DNA of 64,000 nucleotides, taken from contig CM049306.1 in assembly GCA_026874595.1 (NCBI GenBank), positions 12,545,019 to 12,609,018 of the forward strand, read 5' to 3'. Shown piece by piece: positions 60,401 through 64,000 of the stretch. This stretch comes from Sipunculus nudus (Eukaryota > Annelida > Sipuncula > Golfingiida > Sipunculidae). The first letter of the stretch is position 1. Every line of letters begins with the position of its first letter. The translations under genes and the position numbers were made by a program. The notes under the pieces were generated by a model. The model worked only from the letters and a program-made list of their open reading frames with translations, did not search any database and was not told the DNA's origin.

Positions 60401-60594
60401 TTACATTACTACCTTGGAACTCATAACTTGTAAATGTTTATTATAAAAATATTCAAAATTTCATCAGATGATCATCATTAAAACAATCATCACATTTGGT
60501 ACAGACTGGGCTTACCTTGTAATGCTAATAGCCCAGCTGGTAAAACCTCAACCTTCACATCCAATCCTTGTCCTCTCAACTCTGCCGCTTGATC
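48229..60594 (-). CDS. AMT: Aminomethyltransferase, mitochondrial (glycine cleavage T-protein), C-terminal five exons
   Basis: Exons in transcription order are 60594-60516, 58958-58813, 49809-49623, 49180-49064 and 48452-48229: 753 bases, 250 codons plus TAA, all in phase. Landmarks: [105 protein letters not shown] and [16 protein letters not shown]-protein moves the methylene unit from the H-protein lipoyl arm to tetrahydrofolate, releasing ammonia, in the mitochondrial matrix. Human AMT is about 403 residues, so the first roughly 150 residues (with the targeting peptide) lie beyond the right edge. The 9-kb intron 49810-58812 is filled by repeats. Confidence 0.96.
49064..49180 (-). CDS. AMT: AMT exon
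   Basis: [20 protein letters not shown] then [19 protein letters not shown]; phase 1 in and out, donor AGAG|GTGAGG. Confidence 0.95.
49623..49809 (-). CDS. AMT: AMT exon with folate-site segment
   Basis: [18 protein letters not shown] through [20 protein letters not shown] to AALAWTIG. The [10 protein letters not shown] segment is the family's conserved folate-site region. Acceptor CTCTTTACAG; donor ATAG|GTGATT (non-consensus but phase-correct). The frame reads on past the donor, which is why a longer open frame appears here. Confidence 0.96.
50343..51240 (+). mobile_element. Helentron/Pearl-like element, family B copy 1
   Basis: Starts AACTAGAATA; a degraded 5' stem (GTAGTCA/CCACTAC) and then the subterminal repeat TGTATCCACCAAAA (50376-50389) follow. 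This is an exact reverse complement of TTTTGGTGGATACA at the 3' end (51225-51238). Between are core units of about 130-150 bases, each with a GGTGGYGCCACC palindrome (about 50495, 50643, 50773, 50922). Plus-strand open frames across it are repeated, not genes. It lies in the AMT intron. Confidence 0.7.
51241..53286. other. Intronic stretch of AMT without recognised elements
   Basis: AT-rich. Contains a patch of AAATCATGATTTAAATC-type self-complementary sequence (about 52560-52640 and again near 52920-52980). No exon. Confidence 0.45.
53287..55516 (+). mobile_element. Helentron/Pearl-like element, family A copy 2 (six about 328-bp cores)
   Basis: The 5' end ACTAGT carries the palindrome GGCCCATGGGCC (53292-53303) and the subterminal repeat GCTCAGCTGA (53309-53318). 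Six tandem cores have their GGTGGYGCCACC-type anchors at 53490, 53839, 54167, 54496, 54825 and 55152 (spacing 349, 328, 329, 329, 327). An ACGG/ACAG tetranucleotide tract (about 55421-55465) and the hairpin 55480-55510 (TAGCTCAG-a-TGACT-TTC-AGTCA-g-CTGAGCTA) end it; the hairpin contains TCAGCTGAGC, the inverse of the 5' subterminal repeat. It is a complete non-autonomous copy. Confidence 0.78.
56413..57586 (+). mobile_element. Helentron/Pearl-like element, family B copy 2
   Basis: Starts AACTAGAATACGGG with the 5' stem GTAGTCG-acaag-CGACTAC and a subterminal repeat (56436-56449, diverged). Six or so GGTGGCGCCACC-type cores follow. The 3' hairpin GTATCCGCAAAAC-tct-GTTTTGGCGGATAC occupies 57553-57582. 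It is nested inside family D repeats. Confidence 0.72.
57715..57756. repeat. 15-bp perfect hairpin
   Basis: TAATCGATCATCAGT (57715-57729) pairs with ACTGATGATCGATTA (57742-57756) around a 12-base loop. CGGTTC flanks it on both sides. Confidence 0.85.
58813..58958 (-). CDS. AMT: AMT exon with GYTGEDG motif
   Basis: [49 protein letters not shown]; donor GAG|GTATTA, phase 0 out. Confidence 0.96.
59027..60150. mobile_element. Tc1/pogo-like MITE carrying a nested family B fragment
   Basis: ATACAGTCGAACCTGTC (59027-59043) and GACAGGTTCAACTGTAT (60134-60150) form a 17-bp inverted repeat with one mismatch; the outer TA would be the target duplication of an IS630/Tc1/mariner-type element. Internal GACCACCTGTCTAATACGACC repeats lie at 60075-60105. 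A family B 5' fragment begins directly after the left arm. Confidence 0.65.
59060..59470 (+). mobile_element. Family B element, 5' fragment (copy 3)
   Basis: AACTAGAATACGGG, the intact 5' stem GTAGTCG-acaag-CGACTAC, TGTATCCCCCAAAA and two cores. It then ends without a 3' hairpin, so it is truncated. Confidence 0.7.
60516..60594 (-). CDS. AMT: AMT exon (first one inside the window)
   Basis: [20 protein letters not shown] then GLLALQ, phase 0 in, donor CAAG|GTAAGC. The preceding exon lies beyond 64000, so the intron is at least 3.4 kb. Confidence 0.93.
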
Positions 60595-60939
60595 CTATTG
60601 TATCATAACAAACCTGTGGTTACTTTGTGATATGAATAAAGTTCATCTTAAAAAAAAACAACATATAAACGACAACCTATACAATTTCTGTTTACTAGTG
60701 TTCAGTAATTTTAGTAATTCTGTACACCTGTAATGCATATATTCTAAATCCCAGTGGAGTAAAATCTACATTGTTTCTTCCGGAATGTCAATTTAGTTTC
60801 AATATATTTCTGTTTAAGACATATATCATGGGAAAAAGACATACCGATATGTCCAAATGCAAATATCATTGCCAATGCACACATTTAGTATTGCATAAAA
60901 GGTTTTGTATAGGTACAACAAATTACAAGCATATATCAA

Positions 60940-62865
60940 ACTAGGGACCCATGGGTCTCGACGCTCAGCTGCATTTTTCTATAAGGATAAATGTTTATGA
61001 GGTTTTCCAAAATATTAGTCCTGTGATCGGTTTGAAGCCAACCTGTCTATCCAAACTCAAGTTATCATCCATAAACTAATTTGTGAATGGATGGGCCCTG
61101 TGACCTTAACCTTTGACCTTGTGACCCAAATATCAAAAGGAAACTTCCCCTATCGCTAGGTGCACCACATGTTGATGTTGGAAGGATTGAAATGAAAAGT
61201 TTGGCTTAAAATGCATCCACAATCTTTCTAAAGTGGTGGGTCCTGTGACCTTGACCTATGATCTCATGACCCCAGAATCAACAGTTCTTACTTTAGTGGT
61301 GGGCCATATATAAGTCAAGTTTGAAACCAATATTTCAAACCAAACTGGTGTTATCATCTGGCAACTAATATGTGGATAGATGGCCCACATGACCTTTACC
61401 TTTGACCTTGTGACCCCAAAATCCACAAGTTACTTCCACTATTGGCAGGTGAGCAACATCTGAGAGATAGAAGGTTTAGGATAGAAGGTTTAGGACAGAA
61501 AGTTTGGATAAAAATACATAAAAAATCTTTTTAAGGAAGGGGGTCCTGTGACCTTGACCTTTGACCTTATGACCCCAAAATCAAAAGGGTTCTTACATTA
61601 TTGGTGGATCATATATAAGTCAAAATTGAAACCAATATGTCAATCAAAACTGGAGTTATCATCCAGAAACAAATATGTGGACAGATGGGCCCCTGTGACC
61701 ATGACCTTTGACCTTGTGACCCCTAAATCAATCAGGTTCTTCCCCTATTGGCAGCTCAGCTATATGTGCAATTATGGAAGGTTTGGGATGAAAAGTTTGG
61801 CTTAAAATGCATCCACAATCTTTCTAAATAAGTGGGTACTGTGACCTTGACCTTTGACCTCATGACCCTAAAACTGAACAGAATCTTTCCCTATTTGCAG
61901 AATAGCAACATCTTGAAGATGAGAGGTGTGCAATGAAAAGTTTGGCTTCAAATGCATATGCATTCTTTTTTAAAGAAATTAGTCTTGTGACCTTGACCTT
62001 TGACCATTGAACCCCAAAATCGACATGGTTCTTACTAAGTCAATCAAAACTGGAGTTATCATCCAGGAAACAAATATGTGGACAGATGGGCCCCTGTGAC
62101 CATGACCTTTGACCTTGTGATCCCTAAATCAATCAGGTTCTAGCCCTATTGGCAGCTCAGCTATATGTGCAAGATGGAAGGTTTGGGATGAAAAGTTTGG
62201 CTTAAAATGCATCCACAATCTTTCTAAATAAGTGGTTACTGTGACCTTGACCTTTGACCTCATGACCCCAAAATTGAACAGAATCTTTCCCTATTTGCAG
62301 AATAGCAACATCTTGAAGATGGAAGGTGTGCAATGAAAAGTTTGGCTTCATATGCATATGCATTCTTTTTAAAGAAATTAGTCTTGTGACCTTGACCTTT
62401 GACGGTTGAACCCCAAAATCGACATGGTTCTTACTATGTCAAACTTAACATGAGTTATCATCTGGAAACTAATTTGTGAACAGATGGTCCCTGTGACCTT
62501 GACCTTTGACCATGGACCCCAAATTCCTTTATGCTCCTCCCATACTTGCAAGTCAGCTAAATGCGCAAAATGGAAAGTTTGGGATGAAAAGCTTGGCTTA
62601 AAATGCAGCCATAATCTTTTTAAATAAGTGAGTCCTGTGACCTTGACCTTTGACCTTGTGACCCCAAAATCATATAGGTTCCTGCTTTAGTGGTAGGCCA
62701 TATGTAAGTCAAGTTTGAAATCCATGTGTCAATACAACCTGGAGTTATCATCTGGAAACAAATTTGTGTGGATGGACTGATTGACAGACAGACAGACGAA
62801 CAGACAGACAGACAAGGTTATTACTATATGGCATCCACTTGTGATCAATAAACACACCAGGTTTT
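60940..62865 (+). mobile_element. Family A-type element with nuclear-receptor-motif cores
   Basis: The 5' end ACTAGG carries the palindrome GACCCATGGGTC (60946-60957) and GCTCAGCTGC (60963-60972), the family A head. The body is tandem units with TGACCTTGACCTTTGACCT (for example 61549, 61842, 62242) and GACCCCAAAATC, then an ACAG/ACGA tetranucleotide tract (about 62785-62818). No family A 3' hairpin follows, so the tail differs or is lost. Confidence 0.65.
61641..62439 (+). repeat. 400-bp tandem duplication
   Basis: Units 61641-62040 and 62041-62439 both begin CAATCAAAACTGGAGTTATC and are nearly identical, including the same GTGTGCAATGAAAAGTTTGG segment. A recent duplication inside the element. 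Confidence 0.9.
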
Positions 62866-62925
62866 GGGACACTAGATGTAATTACAGCTGAGAAGCTGAC
62901 ATGATTGTTGTCATTTTATAGTAAA

Positions 62926-64000
62926 ACAAGGGACCCATGGGTCATGGCGCTCAGCTGATCGTGATTGGACTATAAATGTTTCTCCACTGTGATACTATAT
63001 CGAGTCAATAAAGCTTATGAATATCATGGACATGTTGGGCTATTATAAAGGAATGTAATGTAATATGTGAGTAAATGATAAATGAAATTACCTGACTGAT
63101 GGATTAATAGAGTCAAATATAGTGGTTTATTTTTTATTTATTTAGGAGGGGTTGAAAATTGTGATATATTTGAGCAAATATGAATGCAATGACAGCAGTA
63201 ATAAGCAGTAGTTGAATGATGATAAGGCTATTTGTTGAAGGATCTAAAGTGTATGGTAGTCTGCAAGCTTTCAATTTAACAGATATGATGTTATGATTAA
63301 CTATGCTGATCAAGTGATTTATGAATTTGTGACTGTATGACACAATATCATTTTAGACTTGACAAGGTACATTATTGTGATGCCCACTATGCCTACATAT
63401 TACACAATATTGACATAATTTCTGGCATATACATAGGTACCTATGGACGAATAGTTATACAAAATATTAAAGTATGAATATATCTGATTCATCTTGTTCT
63501 TGCTTACTGAGGCTGACTTTGGGATGGGGTTCGGAGAAGGGAAAAGTGAGGGCAGCACGAAGGTGGATGTAGAAATATTCTATTGTAATGTTTTTCATTT
63601 ATATAAGAATATGAAAAGCTAAGAGGAAAGGGGCCCTCCTACTTGGTTATAGTAAAGATCTAAATATATGATTGCAAACTAATACTCTGACAAGACTGTC
63701 ATGAAGAAAAACAGTAAAAGTTTTGAGATACTGTGATGCATATGAAAATTTACAGATGGACAGGCAAGTGGACAGAATGGACTAATACCTTTATTTCACT
63801 TTCAAGGGAATAATGCATTTAAGTTTATATATAAGCCTATTTTTTTAGCATATCCATTTTTTCCATTAAGAAGTTTTTATCTGAATCATTTTTTTATTTA
63901 CAGGTTTTATAAATTTTTAATAATCAAAAAAGTGAAACTATAAGTTAAAATATTAGAATTGTTGCAAAAGTTGCAATCATTATATAGCCAGAGTGTAGCT
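62926..64000 (+). mobile_element. Family A-type element head (copy 4), extent unclear
   Basis: AACAAGG with the palindrome GACCCATGGGTC (62932-62943) and GCTCAGCTGA (62949-62958). What follows to the window end is AT-rich with no recognised core, tail or exon, so only the head is secure. Confidence 0.45.

Noticed and set aside
1..64000. CRISPR array, bacterial operon, rRNA or integrated virus
   Set aside because: No regular repeat-spacer array, no ribosomal RNA motifs, and no capsid, polymerase or integrase motifs seen; the genes are intron-rich animal genes.

Overview
The window looks like eukaryotic, intron-rich, AT-rich genomic DNA from a lophotrochozoan, most likely a bivalve mollusc. 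The evidence is three animal-type split genes, dozens of (AT)n microsatellites, and several families of tandem-core elements that resemble the bivalve Pearl/Helentron-type elements. No bacterial operon structure, rRNA, tRNA or CRISPR array is visible.

Layout. (1) Positions 1-5857, minus strand: the 5' part of a SAMD9/SAMD9L-like innate-immunity gene. Four exons encode an N-terminal CARD, a short second helical segment, a linker, and one very large exon (SAM domain, AlbA/Schlafen-like region, P-loop NTPase) that runs off the left edge. (2) About 6.0-24.4 kb: a gene-poor tract with two DNA transposons that carry perfect terminal inverted repeats and 8-bp target-site duplications (6080-8162 and 8785-9269), AAAGAACCCT repeat arrays, homopolymer G tracts, many (TA)n arrays and a 1.2-kb Helentron-like element (18.3-19.5 kb). 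(3) 24580-38608, plus strand: a complete 11-exon SSUH2 (ssu-2 homolog) gene of 520 codons. It has a Gly/Pro/His/Met repeat N-terminus, six DnaJ-type CxxC(x)G zinc motifs and a C-terminal CQIL. (4) 38.6-48.2 kb: mostly gene-free, with a diverged tandem repeat block at 43.9-47.5 kb. (5) 48229 to beyond 60594, minus strand: the last five coding exons of mitochondrial aminomethyltransferase (glycine cleavage T-protein, AMT). Its 9-kb intron is packed with repeats. (6) 60.9-64 kb: an element whose tandem core is full of nuclear-receptor half-sites, followed by the start of another copy.

The three genes do not form a pathway: immune sensor/effector, DnaJ-zinc-finger protein, and mitochondrial one-carbon enzyme. 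Exon phases were checked by hand and match at every junction of SSUH2 and AMT. In the SAMD9-like gene one donor site is ambiguous.

The most interesting material is: a CARD fused to a SAMD9-like protein; an exon-1/5'UTR duplicate of SSUH2 lying in its own intron 2; a ~640-bp fold-back structure built from 30-bp-spaced perfect palindromes; and two unrelated element families that share one architecture (5' palindrome or stem, subterminal inverted repeat, palindrome-bearing tandem cores, 3' hairpin), with apparent base-pair covariation at the 5' palindrome.
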